Assembly (NCBI RefSeq): GCF_003057885.1
Contig: NZ_QAGK01000004.1
Span: 62,001 to 126,000 of the forward strand
Direction of reading: 5' to 3'
Length of the DNA stretch: 64,000 bases
Source of the DNA: Oceaniglobus ichthyenteri
GTDB taxonomy: Bacteria; Pseudomonadota; Alphaproteobacteria; Rhodobacterales; Rhodobacteraceae
The position numbers were made by a program, and so were the translations under genes. Below, piece after piece: positions 43,791 to 53,687 of the stretch (positions are counted from its first letter, which is position 1; every line of letters starts with the position of its first letter). The notes beneath the pieces are model-generated. The model saw only the letters and a program-made list of their open reading frames with translations, had not been told where the DNA came from and made no database searches.

Positions 43791-43832
43791 TTTTTCTTGC
43801 GAAAAATATCCCGGGGTTTGGGGCAGCGCCCC
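43791..43832 (+). repeat. Dispersed intergenic element, copy 4, with GC palindrome
   Basis: TTTTTCTTGCGAAAAATATCC (43791-43811) followed by GGGGCAGCGCCCC (43820-43832). The A/T part matches the copies at 3871 and 5892, and the GC palindrome matches GGGGCGCTGCCCC beside the copy at 5861 (which is its reverse complement). It sits between the convergent murD and flavoprotein genes, a likely transcript end. Confidence 0.7.
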
Positions 43833-43840
43833 AATCCGTT

Positions 43841-45031
43841 CTATCCGTTATGCGCCGCAATCGCCGTGCCCGCCGCCCAGCCCGATGACCACGCCCATTG
43901 GAAATTATAGCCCCCCAACCACCCGGTCACATCCACCGCTTCGCCGATCGCATAAAGGCCGGGCAAGGCTTTGGCGGCCATGGTGCGGCTGTCCAATCCA
44001 TCGGTATCGATCCCGCCCAAGGTGACCTCGGCGGTGCGATACCCTTCGGTGCCGCTGGGGCGCAGGTGCCAATCGGTCAAGGCATCACAAAGTTCGGCCA
44101 GCCGCACATCCGACCAATCGGCCAGGTTCCCGGCCACACCGTGCAAATTCACCAGATAGGCGGCCAGGCGTCCGGGCAACAATTCACCCAGATGGGTGGC
44201 CACGGCGCGGCGTCCGGTTTCGGTGCGGCGCGCGCGCAACGTGGCAAACAGATCTGACTCAGGAAACAGATCAACGGCAATATCCGCCCCCTCGCGCCAA
44301 TAACTTGACGCCTGCAACACCGCCGGACCTGACAGTCCCCGGTGGGTAAACAGCATCGCCTCGTCAAATCGGGCGGCACCGGCGGTGATGCGCGCGGGGG
44401 TGGCAACCCCGGCGAGGGGTTTCAGCCCCGCCATCATATCTTCGCCAAAGGTGAACGGCACCAGGCCCGGGCGTGTTTCGGTCAGGCGCAGACCGAATTG
44501 TTGCGCCAACCGATACGACAGCCCGGTCGCGCCCATTTTCGGGATCGATTTGCCGCCGGTGGCCAATACCAGATTGCGCGCGCTGACAGATACGGTCCGC
44601 CCGTCACGTTCGAGCGCGACAGTGAACAGGGCGCCATCATGGGACACGTCGCGCACCGCAGTTTCCAGCCACAAATCGGCCCCCTGCATTTCGGCCAACA
44701 ACATCGCGATGATATCTTTCGCGGATCGGTCACAAAACAACTGACCCAGGGTTTTTTCGTGCCACGGAATGTCATGCCCCGTCACCAGATCGAGAAAATC
44801 CCATTGGGTGTAACGGCTTAACGCTGATTTGCAGAAATGCGGATTGGCCGAGATGAAATTTTCAGGCCCCGCGCCCATGTTGGTGAAATTGCACCGCCCG
44901 CCGCCGGAAATGCGAATTTTCTCGCCCGGTTTTTTGGCATGATCCACCACCAATGTACGCCCGCCCGTATGTGCCGCGCACATCATGCCCGCAGCGCCCG
45001 CGCCCAAGATTACTGTATCATACGAAATCAT
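43841..45031 (-). CDS. BaiN/HI0933-family NAD(P)/FAD-dependent oxidoreductase
   Basis: A 396-residue flavoprotein of the HI0933 (YhiN/BaiN) family. The FAD motif VILGAGAAGMMCAAH (7-21) is followed by the signature KPGEKIRISGGGRCNFTNM (37-55), then LVLATGGKSIPKMGATG, and the C-terminal LPGLYAIGEAVDVTGWLGGYNFQWAWSSG. The biochemical role of most members is unknown; one clostridial member (BaiN) acts on bile acids, which is not implied here. ATG 45031 has AGGGGG upstream. It is on the strand opposite to the dcw cluster, between murD and ftsW, and divergent from ftsW (140 bp apart). Confidence 0.9.
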   Translation of the reverse strand: MISYDTVILGAGAAGMMCAAHTGGRTLVVDHAKKPGEKIRISGGGRCNFTNMGAGPENFISANPHFCKSALSRYTQWDFLDLVTGHDIPWHEKTLGQLFCDRSAKDIIAMLLAEMQGADLWLETAVRDVSHDGALFTVALERDGRTVSVSARNLVLATGGKSIPKMGATGLSYRLAQQFGLRLTETRPGLVPFTFGEDMMAGLKPLAGVATPARITAGAARFDEAMLFTHRGLSGPAVLQASSYWREGADIAVDLFPESDLFATLRARRTETGRRAVATHLGELLPGRLAAYLVNLHGVAGNLADWSDVRLAELCDALTDWHLRPSGTEGYRTAEVTLGGIDTDGLDSRTMAAKALPGLYAIGEAVDVTGWLGGYNFQWAWSSGWAAGTAIAAHNG

Positions 45032-45097
45032 TCCCCCTGTCACCACGAAGCCACGCCCAACGCAAGAGGGCAGCGCGCGCGCAAAACGCTGGCATGG

Positions 45098-45119
45098 AAT
45101 GCTAAAGTGAGTTAGCATT
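45098..45119. promoter_or_regulatory. Palindrome in the flavoprotein-ftsW divergent gap
   Basis: AATGCTAA (45098-45105), AGTGAG, TTAGCATT (45112-45119): perfect 8-bp arms. It lies between the two divergent starts, 67 bp from the flavoprotein ATG and 52 bp from the ftsW ATG, and looks like an operator for one or both promoters. Confidence 0.5.
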
Positions 45120-45171
45120 TCATTCAGACCCGGCAAACGGGCGTATTTCGAGGCAGTAGGCGGCACATCCG

Positions 45172-46338
45172 ATGACGGAAATGGTATATGGCACGGTTCC
45201 CGTGCAAAGCGGCGAACCGATTCTGCCGCGGTGGTGGAACACGATTGATCGGTGGTCCTTGTCTTGCATCCTGATCTTGTTCGGGATCGGGCTGTTGCTG
45301 GGGCTTGCCTCATCTCCGCCCTTGGCCGCGCGCAACGGGTTTGAACCGTTTCACTATGTAAAACGTCAGGCGATTTTTGGCGGCGCGGCGTTGATTGCGC
45401 TGTGGATCACCACGCTGATGTCGCCGCAACTGGTGCGCCGGTTGGCCGTGCTGGGGTTTCTGGCGTCTTTCGCGGCGTTGGTGATGTTGCCATTTTTTGG
45501 CACGGACTTTGGCAAAGGGGCGGTGCGTTGGTATTCGCTGGGCTTTGCATCGGTGCAACCGTCCGAGTTTCTGAAACCCGGTTTTATCGTCGTGGCCGCC
45601 TGGATGCTTGCCGCCAGTTACGAGGTGGGCGGCCCGCCGGGGCGCACATTTTCCTTGGTGCTGTGCCTGACTGTCGTGGCATTTCTGGCGGGGCAGCCCG
45701 ATTTTGGCCAGGCCAGTCTGGTCTTGTTTTCCTGGGGCGTGATGTATTTTGTGGCCGGTGCGCCGATTTTCATCCTGATCGCGCTGGCCTGCGCGGTCGT
45801 GTTTGCCGGCTCGATCGCCTATAGCAATTCTGAACACTTTGCCCGGCGGATTGATGGCTTTCTATCTGCCGATCTCGACCCAACAACACAGTTGGGCTAT
45901 GCGACCAATGCCATCCGCGAGGGCGGGTTTTTGGGTGTCGGCGTGGGCGAGGGCGAGGTGAAATGGTCACTTCCCGATGCCCATACCGATTTTATCATCG
46001 CTGTCGCCGCCGAGGAATATGGCCTGTTGCTGGTGCTGTGCATCATCGGCCTTTATGCCACGATTGTTGTGCGCAGCCTGATCCGGCTGATGCGCGAACG
46101 TGATCCGTTTATCCGGCTTGCCGGCACCGGCCTGGCCTGTGCGTTCGGGGTGCAGGCGATGATTAATATGGGCGTGGCGGTGCGGCTGCTTCCGGCCAAG
46201 GGCATGACATTGCCGTTTGTGTCTTATGGCGGGTCGTCGTTGATTGCCGGGGGTATTGCGGTTGGCATGCTCTTGGCCTTTACCCGCACCCGGCCCCAGG
46301 GTGAAATCGGCGATATCCTGATCTCGCGGGGGCGGTGA
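45172..46338 (+). CDS. ftsW: Septal peptidoglycan glycosyltransferase FtsW
   Basis: A 388-residue SEDS-family membrane protein with about ten helices. It polymerises lipid II at the septum with FtsI. Characteristic parts: [21 protein letters not shown], the loop [44 protein letters not shown] (with the catalytic-region Asp), and the C-terminal [23 protein letters not shown] signature. First gene of the second half of the dcw cluster. No strong Shine-Dalgarno is seen before ATG 45172; ATG 45181 is an alternative. Confidence 0.96.
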   Translation: MTEMVYGTVPVQSGEPILPRWWNTIDRWSLSCILILFGIGLLLGLASSPPLAARNGFEPFHYVKRQAIFGGAALIALWITTLMSPQLVRRLAVLGFLASFAALVMLPFFGTDFGKGAVRWYSLGFASVQPSEFLKPGFIVVAAWMLAASYEVGGPPGRTFSLVLCLTVVAFLAGQPDFGQASLVLFSWGVMYFVAGAPIFILIALACAVVFAGSIAYSNSEHFARRIDGFLSADLDPTTQLGYATNAIREGGFLGVGVGEGEVKWSLPDAHTDFIIAVAAEEYGLLLVLCIIGLYATIVVRSLIRLMRERDPFIRLAGTGLACAFGVQAMINMGVAVRLLPAKGMTLPFVSYGGSSLIAGGIAVGMLLAFTRTRPQGEIGDILISRGR

Positions 46339-46339
46339 T

Positions 46340-47449
46340 ATGACCGGACCGTTGATTGTGATCGCCGCCGGGGGGACCGGCGGCCATATGTTTCCCGCCC
46401 AAGCCCTGGCCGAGGCGATGCTGGCCCAGGGGTGGCGGGTGCAGCTTTCCACCGATGCACGCGGCGCGCGGTACACCGGCGGTTTCCCCGACGCGGTTGA
46501 AATCCGACAGGTGCAATCGGCCACCTTTGCGCGCGGCGGTATATTGGCGAAACTGGCCGCTCCGTTTCGGATTTTGGCAGGCGGGGCCGCCGCACGGCGG
46601 GCGATGCTGGCCGACCGGCCCGCGGTTGTTGTCGGGTTTGGCGGCTATCCTTCGGTGCCTGCGCTGATTGCGGCGGTGATGTTGAAACTGCCCAAGGTTA
46701 TTCATGAACAAAACGGCGTGCTGGGCCGGGTGAACCGGCTTTTTGCGGCGCGGGTCGATGCGGTGGCCTGTGGCACCTGGCCCACCGATCTGCCCAAGGG
46801 CGTTGAGGGTGTGCATACCGGCAATCCGGTGCGCAGTGCGATTTTGGCGCAAGCGGGCGCGCCCTATGCCATGCCCGACACCCTGTCGGTGCTGGTGATT
46901 GGCGGCAGCCAGGGCGCGCGCATCCTGTCCGATGTCGTGCCCGCCGCGCTGGCCGCTTTGCCCGATACCCTGCGCGCACGGCTGCACGTCACCCAACAGG
47001 CCCGCGCCGAAGATGGCGCGCGGGTGACGCAGGCTTATACCGAACATAACATCCCACACACGGTTTCGCCGTTTTTCACCGATGTGCCTGAACGGCTGGC
47101 AAAGGCGCAATTGGTGATTTCGCGCGCTGGCGCATCGTCGGTGGCGGATATCAGCGTGGTTGGCCGGCCTTCGATCCTGATTCCCTATGCGGCGGCGACG
47201 AATGATCACCAAACTGCCAATGCCCGGGGGTTGGTTGCTGCGGGGGCGGCGCATGTTTTGGCCGAACGCGATGTGACGCCCGAAACCTTGGCCGCGCATA
47301 TCACCGCGATTCTGGGCAATCCTGACACCGCCGCCAAAATGGCCCGGGCCGCCGCCGAACACGGGCGCCCTGACGCCACGGATCGCCTTGTCGCCGTGAT
47401 CCATTCCCTGTTACCGCCCCACCTGACCAAAGACACACCCAATGTTTGA
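46340..47449 (+). CDS. murG: UDP-GlcNAc:lipid I GlcNAc transferase MurG
   Basis: A 369-residue GT28 family glycosyltransferase that converts lipid I to lipid II at the inner face of the membrane. The N-terminal glycine loop [47 protein letters not shown] and GNPVRSAI are visible, followed by the second Rossmann domain with [38 protein letters not shown] and the [18 protein letters not shown] motif. It starts 1 bp after ftsW and overlaps murC by 8 bp. Confidence 0.97.
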   Translation: MTGPLIVIAAGGTGGHMFPAQALAEAMLAQGWRVQLSTDARGARYTGGFPDAVEIRQVQSATFARGGILAKLAAPFRILAGGAAARRAMLADRPAVVVGFGGYPSVPALIAAVMLKLPKVIHEQNGVLGRVNRLFAARVDAVACGTWPTDLPKGVEGVHTGNPVRSAILAQAGAPYAMPDTLSVLVIGGSQGARILSDVVPAALAALPDTLRARLHVTQQARAEDGARVTQAYTEHNIPHTVSPFFTDVPERLAKAQLVISRAGASSVADISVVGRPSILIPYAAATNDHQTANARGLVAAGAAHVLAERDVTPETLAAHITAILGNPDTAAKMARAAAEHGRPDATDRLVAVIHSLLPPHLTKDTPNV

Positions 47450-48866
47450 CCTTTCGAAAGACCAGATGATGAATGCCACAAAACTGCCCACGGAAATGGG
47501 GCCAATCCACTTTGTCGGGATCGGCGGAATTGGCATGTCGGGCATCGCCGAGGTGTTGTTGAACCACGGTTATACGGTTCAAGGCTCTGATCTGAAGGCG
47601 AGCAAGATCACCGACCGGTTGGCCGAATTGGGCGCGACGATCTTTGTCGGGCAACGCGCCGAAAATCTGGAAAACGCCGAAGTTGTGGTGATTTCATCGG
47701 CAATCAAAAAGGGCAATCCGGAATTGGACGCCGCCCGGTTACAAGGCCTGCCCGTGGTGCGGCGCGCCGAAATGTTGGCCGAGCTGATGCGCCTGAAATC
47801 CAACATCGCCGTGGCCGGCACCCATGGCAAAACAACCACCACAACCATGGTTGCCGCCCTGCTGGATGAAGGCGGCATTGACCCGACCGTCATCAATGGC
47901 GGCATCATCCACGCCTATGGCAGCAATGCGCGCATGGGGCAGGGCGAATGGATGGTGGTTGAGGCGGATGAATCCGACGGCACGTTCAACCGTCTGCCCG
48001 CCACCATCGCCATTGTCACCAATATCGACCCCGAACATATGGAACATTGGGGCGATTTCGATACCCTGCGCAAAGGGTTTGATGATTTTGTCGGCAATAT
48101 TCCGTTCTATGGTCTGGCGGTGTGTTGCACCGACCACCCCGAGGTTCAGGCGCTTGTGGGCCGATTGACCGACCGGCGTGTTGTGACATTCGGGTTCAAC
48201 GCTCAGGCCGATGTGCGCGCGATCAACCTGACCTACAAGGGCGGGGCGGCGCATTTCGATATCGCGCTTCAGGCCGAAGATATCGTGATCGAGGATTGCA
48301 CCCTGCCGATGCCGGGCGATCATAACGTCAGCAATGCCTTGTCTGCTGTGGCCGTGGCGCGGCATCTGGGGATGAAACCCGATCAAATTCGCGCGGCCTT
48401 GGCGAATTTTGGCGGCGTTAACCGGCGGTTTACGAAAGTCGGAGAGGTTAATGGTGTAACCATCATTGATGATTACGGCCATCACCCGGTGGAAATTGCC
48501 GCCGTTCTCAAGGCGGCGCGCCAATCTTGCGAAGGGCGGGTGATTGCCGTGCATCAGCCGCACCGCTATTCGCGGCTGCATTCGTTGTTCGATGATTTCT
48601 GCGCCTGCTTTAATGAGGCCGACGTGGTGGCGATTGCCGAGGTCTTTGCCGCGGGCGAAGACCCGATCGAGGGGGCAGGGCGCGACGATCTGGTGACCGG
48701 GCTGATCCGCCATGGCCACCGCCACGCCCGCGCCATCCATTCCGAGGATGATCTGGAGCGTTTGGTGCGCGAACAGGCGCGCCCCGGTGACATGGTGGTA
48801 TGTCTTGGCGCCGGTACAATCAGCGCCTGGGCCAACGGCCTGCCTGCGCGGCTGGAACAAGGCTAG
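47442..48866 (+). CDS. murC: UDP-MurNAc:L-alanine ligase MurC
   Basis: A 474-residue Mur ligase that adds the first amino acid, L-Ala, to UDP-MurNAc. N-terminal [21 protein letters not shown], the P-loop [68 protein letters not shown] and [12 protein letters not shown] are all present. The start is uncertain: ATG 47442 overlaps murG; ATG 47466 or 47469 would shorten it by 8-9 residues and are closer to the conserved N-terminus. Confidence 0.96.
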   Translation: MFDLSKDQMMNATKLPTEMGPIHFVGIGGIGMSGIAEVLLNHGYTVQGSDLKASKITDRLAELGATIFVGQRAENLENAEVVVISSAIKKGNPELDAARLQGLPVVRRAEMLAELMRLKSNIAVAGTHGKTTTTTMVAALLDEGGIDPTVINGGIIHAYGSNARMGQGEWMVVEADESDGTFNRLPATIAIVTNIDPEHMEHWGDFDTLRKGFDDFVGNIPFYGLAVCCTDHPEVQALVGRLTDRRVVTFGFNAQADVRAINLTYKGGAAHFDIALQAEDIVIEDCTLPMPGDHNVSNALSAVAVARHLGMKPDQIRAALANFGGVNRRFTKVGEVNGVTIIDDYGHHPVEIAAVLKAARQSCEGRVIAVHQPHRYSRLHSLFDDFCACFNEADVVAIAEVFAAGEDPIEGAGRDDLVTGLIRHGHRHARAIHSEDDLERLVREQARPGDMVVCLGAGTISAWANGLPARLEQG

Positions 48867-48867
48867 G

Positions 48868-49143
48868 GTGGATTTGGCCCTGTATATGCCGGGGATTACC
48901 CTGGGATTTGGCCTGTGGTCGGGATTGCGCTGGCCCTTTGCAGCGGTGCGCCTGTTGGCGGCGCTGGCGGTGACGGCATATATCGCCCTTGGCGTGATTG
49001 CGGGCATGGCCGATGATCCGGCGCTGCTGGTCGAAAATGAAACGCGCATGACATGGCTGGCGTTTCCCAGCCTGATGGCGTTTCTCATTGGACAGGGTGT
49101 GGGTGCGGTGATTAACGCCAAGGGCGGCGGGGGCATGGAATGA
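48868..49143 (+). CDS. Small membrane protein between murC and murB
   Basis: A 91-residue hydrophobic protein in this reading. A GTG at 48868 lies 1 bp after the murC stop with AAGG upstream and begins VDLALYMPGITLGFGLW; ATG 48886 is an alternative. About three membrane helices can be drawn (LYMPGITLGFGLWSGLRW; LLAALAVTAYIALGVIAGM; MTWLAFPSLMAFLIGQGVGAVI). I do not recognise a family. It overlaps the DUF2484 gene by 4 bp, and the pair sits inside the murC-murB interval, so a role at the division or cell wall machinery is plausible but unproven. Confidence 0.7.
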   Translation: MDLALYMPGITLGFGLWSGLRWPFAAVRLLAALAVTAYIALGVIAGMADDPALLVENETRMTWLAFPSLMAFLIGQGVGAVINAKGGGGME

Positions 49144-49394
49144 GCGTTTCGTTAATCCTGACCTGCCTGTGGTTTATCATCGCAAATGTTGGTGCGATCC
49201 TGCCCAGCAATCGCGGCCATCGCCCCTTGGCGTTCGGGTTGATTGCCACTGGCATTCCGATCCTGGGCTATGTGTGTTTGCAACACGGCCCATGGGTGGC
49301 GCTGTTGGTGATGGCCGGTGGCGCGTCAGTTTTGCGCTGGCCGCTGCGAATTTTGTTTCTCAGGGTGAAGCGCATGTTCACCCGCCTGTCATAA
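49140..49394 (+). CDS. DUF2484 family membrane protein
   Basis: An 84-residue membrane protein matching DUF2484, a family mainly seen in Rhodobacterales. It has two to three helices ([52 protein letters not shown]) and a basic C-terminus ([15 protein letters not shown]). The N-terminal phrase [21 protein letters not shown] is typical. Function unknown. It is encoded within the dcw cluster, overlapping the preceding gene by 4 bp and 10 bp before murB. Confidence 0.82.
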   Translation: MSVSLILTCLWFIIANVGAILPSNRGHRPLAFGLIATGIPILGYVCLQHGPWVALLVMAGGASVLRWPLRILFLRVKRMFTRLS

Positions 49395-49404
49395 GCGTTT
49401 TACC

Positions 49405-50340
49405 ATGGATATTCCCACCCCACGCGGCACCTTGACCCCCAACCGCCCCTTGGCCGATCTGACCTGGCTGCGCGTCGGCGGGCCGGCGGATTGGCTGTTT
49501 CAACCTGCGGATCGCGACGATTTGCAATCCTTTCTGGCCGCGCTTGATCCGGCGATTGCGGTGTTTCCCATGGGTGTGGGCAGTAACCTGATCGTGCGCG
49601 ATGGCGGCATGCGCGCAGTGGTGATCCGCCTGGGGCGCGGGTTCAACAGCATCGCCATTGATGGCACCACGGTTACCGCCGGGGCCGCCGCGCTGGATGC
49701 CCATGTGGCGCGCCGTGCGGCGGATGCGGGGGTGGATCTGACGTTTCTGCGCACGATTCCGGGGGCGATTGGCGGTGCCGTGCGGATGAATGCCGGATGC
49801 TATGGCAGCTATGTGGCCGATCATTTCATCGGCGCCACGGCAATTTCGCGCCAGGGTAAGATGCTCGACCTGAGCCCGGAGGATATGAAATTCGCCTATC
49901 GCCAATCATCTTTGCCCGACGGCGCGGTGTTGGTTGAGGCGCGGTTTCACGGCGCGCCGGGCGATCCCGAAACGTTGCACGCCCGGATGGCCGACCAGTT
50001 GGCCAAACGCGATGCCACCCAGCCAACAAAAGACCGCACCGCCGGTAGCACATTTCGCAACCCGGCCGGGTTTTCCAGCACTGGACAGGCCGATGATACC
50101 CATGATTTGAAAGCCTGGAAGGTGATCGAAAACGCCGGTTTGCGCGGCCATAGGCGGGGTGGGGCGCAGATGTCGCCCAAACACCCGAATTTTCTGGTGA
50201 ATGCCGATCAGGCCACCGCCGCCGATCTGGAAGGTTTAGGCGAAGAAGTGCGCGAAAAGGTCTTTCAAAATAGCGGGATTCGTCTAGAGTGGGAAATTAT
50301 GCGCGTTGGTGAGGCTAACGCGGATAAAAAAGGCAGCTAA
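49405..50340 (+). CDS. murB: UDP-N-acetylenolpyruvoylglucosamine reductase MurB
   Basis: A 311-residue FAD enzyme that reduces the enolpyruvyl group of UDP-GlcNAc-enolpyruvate to form UDP-MurNAc. Visible features: [19 protein letters not shown] (FAD-domain start), [29 protein letters not shown]-like [35 protein letters not shown], and [11 protein letters not shown] with the catalytic Ser, then [19 protein letters not shown] and the last conserved Glu in EEVREKVF. This is the shorter MurB type (type II layout). A double hairpin separates it from ddl. Confidence 0.96.
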   Translation: MDIPTPRGTLTPNRPLADLTWLRVGGPADWLFQPADRDDLQSFLAALDPAIAVFPMGVGSNLIVRDGGMRAVVIRLGRGFNSIAIDGTTVTAGAAALDAHVARRAADAGVDLTFLRTIPGAIGGAVRMNAGCYGSYVADHFIGATAISRQGKMLDLSPEDMKFAYRQSSLPDGAVLVEARFHGAPGDPETLHARMADQLAKRDATQPTKDRTAGSTFRNPAGFSSTGQADDTHDLKAWKVIENAGLRGHRRGGAQMSPKHPNFLVNADQATAADLEGLGEEVREKVFQNSGIRLEWEIMRVGEANADKKGS

Positions 50341-50352
50341 TAACGAAAACCA

Positions 50353-50389
50353 ATGGCCGAAATGGGCCAATAGTGGCCGAAAAGGCCAT
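50353..50389 (+). repeat. Nested GGCC hairpins between murB and ddl
   Basis: ATGGCCGAAATGGGCCA and GTGGCCGAAAAGGCCAT lie side by side: each forms a small stem (TGGCC/GGGCCA; TGGCC/GGCCA), and the outer arms ATGGCC (50353-50358) and GGCCAT (50384-50389) can also pair. The ddl GTG start is 15 bp downstream. Confidence 0.5.
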
Positions 50390-50403
50390 GTGAGGCAAAA
50401 TCA

Positions 50404-51324
50404 GTGGGTGTGTCGAGCAGGACAGATCCCAAAGTTGTGGTATTGATGGGCGGACCCTCGGCAGAGCGCGAGGTGTCATTATCGTCGGGGCATGAATGTG
50501 CCGCCGCACTGCGGGATGAAGGATTCAACGTGGTCACCGTGGATGCGGGCCGCGATTTGCCCGCACGTCTGAGTGAACTCAAACCCGATGTCGTGTTCAA
50601 CGCCCTGCATGGCCGCTGGGGCGAAGACGGCTGTGTGCAGGGGATGTTGGAATGGCTGGGCCTGCCCTATACCCATTCGGGGGTTTTGGCCTCGGCCCTT
50701 GCGATGGACAAAGAGCGCAGCAAGGATGCGTTTCGCAAGGCCGGATTGCCGGTGGTGGCGTCGCTTTTGGCGCAGGCCAAACATGTGCGCGCCTCTCATG
50801 TGATGGACCCGCCCTATGTTGTGAAACCCTATAACGAGGGGTCATCGGTGGGCGTCTATCTGGTGCACGAGGCCGCGAACGGTCCGCCGCAATTGTCCCC
50901 CGATATGCCCGAATGGGTGATGGTGGAGCGGTTTGCGCCGGGGCGGGAATTGACCACCACGGTGATGGGCGACAGGGCCCTGACCGTGACCGATATCATT
51001 GTTGATGGCTGGTATGATTACGATGCGAAATACAAACCGGGCGGATCGCGCCATGTCTTGCCCGCCGATGTGCCTGCCGAAATTCACGCCAAATGTCTGG
51101 ATTATGCCTTGCGCGCCCATGATGCGCTGGGCTGTCGCGGTGTCAGCCGCACCGATTTTCGATGGGATGAAACGCGCGGTGTAGATGGGTTGATCCTGTT
51201 GGAAACAAACACCCAACCGGGCATGACCCCCACATCTTTGGCCCCCGAACAGGCTGCGTTTTGCGGCATTTCCTTTGGCAAACTCTGCGCCTGGATGGTT
51301 GAGGACGCGTCATGCAACAGATAA
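50404..51324 (+). CDS. ddl: D-alanine--D-alanine ligase
   Basis: A 306-residue ATP-grasp ligase that makes the D-Ala-D-Ala dipeptide used by MurF. Visible signatures: [18 protein letters not shown] (the first family pattern), [56 protein letters not shown] and the C-terminal [19 protein letters not shown] with [16 protein letters not shown], including the metal-binding Glu and Asn. GTG start at 50404; GTG 50410 is also possible. It overlaps ftsQ by 13 bp. Confidence 0.96.
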   Translation: MGVSSRTDPKVVVLMGGPSAEREVSLSSGHECAAALRDEGFNVVTVDAGRDLPARLSELKPDVVFNALHGRWGEDGCVQGMLEWLGLPYTHSGVLASALAMDKERSKDAFRKAGLPVVASLLAQAKHVRASHVMDPPYVVKPYNEGSSVGVYLVHEAANGPPQLSPDMPEWVMVERFAPGRELTTTVMGDRALTVTDIIVDGWYDYDAKYKPGGSRHVLPADVPAEIHAKCLDYALRAHDALGCRGVSRTDFRWDETRGVDGLILLETNTQPGMTPTSLAPEQAAFCGISFGKLCAWMVEDASCNR

Positions 51325-52181
51325 GCCCGCGCCGTGATCCCGCGCCCTCGCGGCTGGCCTATCGGATGGAGCGGTTGCTGCTGACACCGGCGTTTCGCCG
51401 CCTTCTTTGGGTCGGGGTGCCGGTGTTTTGCGTGTCGTTGGCGGTGGGTCTTTACCTCTCGGATCAGACGCGGCGCGATGCGCTGTCGTTGATGGTGGAA
51501 AACGTCAAGGCCAAGGTGCGCGACCGCCCGGAATTTATGGTCAAGCTGATGGCGATCGACGGCGCATCGCCCGGTGTCGCCGAAGATATCCGCGAAGCTC
51601 TGCCGGTTGATTTTCCGATGTCTTCCTTTGATCTCGATCTGCCGCAAATGTTGCGCGAGGTCAGCGCGCTGGATGCCGTGGCCAAGGCCGATCTGCGGGT
51701 GCGGCCCGGCGGCGTCTTGCAGATTTCCGTTCAGGAACGCACGCCGGTTGCGATTTGGCGCAATGATGAAACGCTCGATCTTCTGGATATCGAAGGCCAC
51801 CGGGTTGCGCCCTTGGCCAATCGTGCGGCGCGCCCGGATCTGCCCCTGATTGCGGGTGTGGGTGCGCAAAAAGCGGTGGAAGAGGGCGTGGCAATCATGG
51901 CTGCGGCCTATCCGCTGGCGACCCGGCTGCGCGGATTGGTGCGGGTGGGTGAGCGGCGTTGGGATGTGGTGCTGGACGATGATCAGCGCATTCTGTTGCC
52001 CGAAATTGACCCGGTTCCGGCCTTGGAGCAGGTGTTGGCCCTGGACGAGGCACAAGATTTGTTGGCCCGTGATGTGGTGTCCGTGGATATGCGGAACAAA
52101 AACCGCCCCACGGTGCGCCTGGGCGAAAGCGCGGCAGACAGCCTGCGCCTTGTAAGATTGAAAGAACTGGGAGTTGACTAG
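51312..52181 (+). CDS. ftsQ: Cell division protein FtsQ
   Basis: A 289-residue bitopic protein. A basic cytoplasmic start ([19 protein letters not shown]) precedes one membrane helix (about 33-55, [22 protein letters not shown]). The periplasmic POTRA domain ([23 protein letters not shown] ... [42 protein letters not shown]) and the FtsQ beta domain follow. It links FtsL/FtsB with other division proteins. It overlaps the ddl end, and ftsA starts directly after its stop. Confidence 0.95.
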   Translation: MQQISPRRDPAPSRLAYRMERLLLTPAFRRLLWVGVPVFCVSLAVGLYLSDQTRRDALSLMVENVKAKVRDRPEFMVKLMAIDGASPGVAEDIREALPVDFPMSSFDLDLPQMLREVSALDAVAKADLRVRPGGVLQISVQERTPVAIWRNDETLDLLDIEGHRVAPLANRAARPDLPLIAGVGAQKAVEEGVAIMAAAYPLATRLRGLVRVGERRWDVVLDDDQRILLPEIDPVPALEQVLALDEAQDLLARDVVSVDMRNKNRPTVRLGESAADSLRLVRLKELGVD

Positions 52182-53516
52182 ATGAAAGACCTCTATGAAT
52201 CCCAGCGTGCGATGCGGTCCATGCGCAAGGCCGCGATGCAACGCGGGGTGATTGCCATTCTTGACGTGGGCACATCAAAAATCGCCTGTCTCGTCTTGCG
52301 GTTTGATGGCCCCGAAGGGTTTGATGGCGGCGATGGCGTGGGGTCATTGGCGGGGCAAAGCAGTTTCCGGGTAATCGGCGCGGCAACCACCCGGTCGCGC
52401 GGCGTGCGGTTTGGTGAAATCGACGCAATGCAAGAGACCGAGCGCGCCATCAGAACAGCCGTGCAGGCGGCGCAGAAGATGGCGAATGTGCGGGTGGATC
52501 ATGTGATCGCCTGTCTGGCGGGCGGCGCGCCGCGATCCTATGGATTGGCCGGACAGATCGAGGTTGAGCACACAAACGTTACCGAACAGGATGTGGCACG
52601 GGTGATGGCCGCCTGTGATGTGCCCGATTTTGGCGAAGGGCGCGAAGTGTTGCACGCCCAGCCGGTGAATTTCGCGCTGGATCATCGCAGCGGCATGTCA
52701 GACCCGCGCGGGCAGATCGGTAATCAACTGGCCTGTGACATGCATCTGCTGACCGTTGATGGCAACGTGATTTCGAACCTGCTCTATTGTATCAAACGCT
52801 GTGATCTGGAGTTGGCCGGTCTGGCCTCGTCGGCCTATGTCAGCGGAATATCATCGCTGGTCGAAGATGAACAGGAATTGGGTGCCGCCTGTGTCGATAT
52901 GGGCGGCGGTGCCACGGGTCTGTCGATATTCATGAAAAAGCACATGATTTATGCCGATACCGTGGCCATGGGCGGCGATCAGGTGACATCGGATATCTCC
53001 AAGGGATTGCAGGTGCCGCTGGCCGTGGCCGAACGGTTGAAAACCGTTCATGGCGGCGTTGTTGCCACCGGGATGGACGACCGCGATCTGATCGAAATCG
53101 GGGGTGAGACCGGCGATTGGGAACTGGACCGCCGTACCGTTTCGCGCGCCGAACTGATCGGCATCATGCGCCCCCGCGTCGAAGAGATTCTGGAAGAAGT
53201 GCGCGCGCGGCTGGATGGGGCCGGGTTTGAGCACCTGCCCAGCCAACAAATCGTGCTGACCGGCGGTGCCTCGCAAATTCCCGGGCTTGATGGGCTGGCC
53301 CCGAAAATTCTGGGCCAACAGGTGCGGATCGGGCGGCCCTTGCGGGTGCAGGGATTGCCACAGGCCGCCACGGGTGCGGGATTTGCCAGCGCAGTGGGCC
53401 TGTGCCTGTTTGCGGCACACCCCCAGGATGAGTGGTGGGATTTCGAAATGCCCGCCGATCGCTATCCTTCGCGGTCGTTAAAACGGGCGGTGAAATGGTT
53501 CAAAGACAATTGGTGA
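52182..53516 (+). CDS. ftsA: Cell division protein FtsA
   Basis: A 444-residue actin-like ATPase that tethers FtsZ to the membrane. Visible: phosphate 1 motif IAILDVGTSKIACLVLRF (23-40), the 1C domain region (RAIRTAVQAAQKMANVRVDHVIACLAGG), phosphate 2 ACVDMGGGATGLSIFM, and VLTGGASQIPGLDGLA. The amphipathic membrane-targeting end is short and basic (SRSLKRAVKWFKDNW). A 22-residue N-terminal extension before the first strand is present. GGAG precedes the ATG. Confidence 0.96.
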   Translation: MKDLYESQRAMRSMRKAAMQRGVIAILDVGTSKIACLVLRFDGPEGFDGGDGVGSLAGQSSFRVIGAATTRSRGVRFGEIDAMQETERAIRTAVQAAQKMANVRVDHVIACLAGGAPRSYGLAGQIEVEHTNVTEQDVARVMAACDVPDFGEGREVLHAQPVNFALDHRSGMSDPRGQIGNQLACDMHLLTVDGNVISNLLYCIKRCDLELAGLASSAYVSGISSLVEDEQELGAACVDMGGGATGLSIFMKKHMIYADTVAMGGDQVTSDISKGLQVPLAVAERLKTVHGGVVATGMDDRDLIEIGGETGDWELDRRTVSRAELIGIMRPRVEEILEEVRARLDGAGFEHLPSQQIVLTGGASQIPGLDGLAPKILGQQVRIGRPLRVQGLPQAATGAGFASAVGLCLFAAHPQDEWWDFEMPADRYPSRSLKRAVKWFKDNW

Positions 53517-53687
53517 TCGCAAGAATGGGCGTAATTGGCAAAATGCCGCTGACTACCCCCAAAAAACGAAGAATTTTTGTGGCAAATTTGTGGTTTTAGG
53601 GTGACGCCGCAGGATGGAAACGTTAGAATCAATGAAAACAACGGCAGTAAACCCCGAAAACGGGATCAGAACAGGCGGACAGACCCA
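53517..53687 (+). promoter_or_regulatory. ftsA-ftsZ gap, probable ftsZ promoter region
   Basis: The 171-bp gap is the longest between neighbouring same-strand genes of the cluster. It is A/T-rich near 53560-53600 and holds one GANTC site (GAATC, 53626-53630) 58 bp before the ftsZ ATG. No strong -35/-10 pair could be fixed. A separate ftsZ promoter is usual in alphaproteobacteria. Confidence 0.4.

Noticed and set aside
47739-49136. 465-codon minus-strand frame over murC
   Set aside because: Antisense to conserved murC motifs and no recognisable domain.
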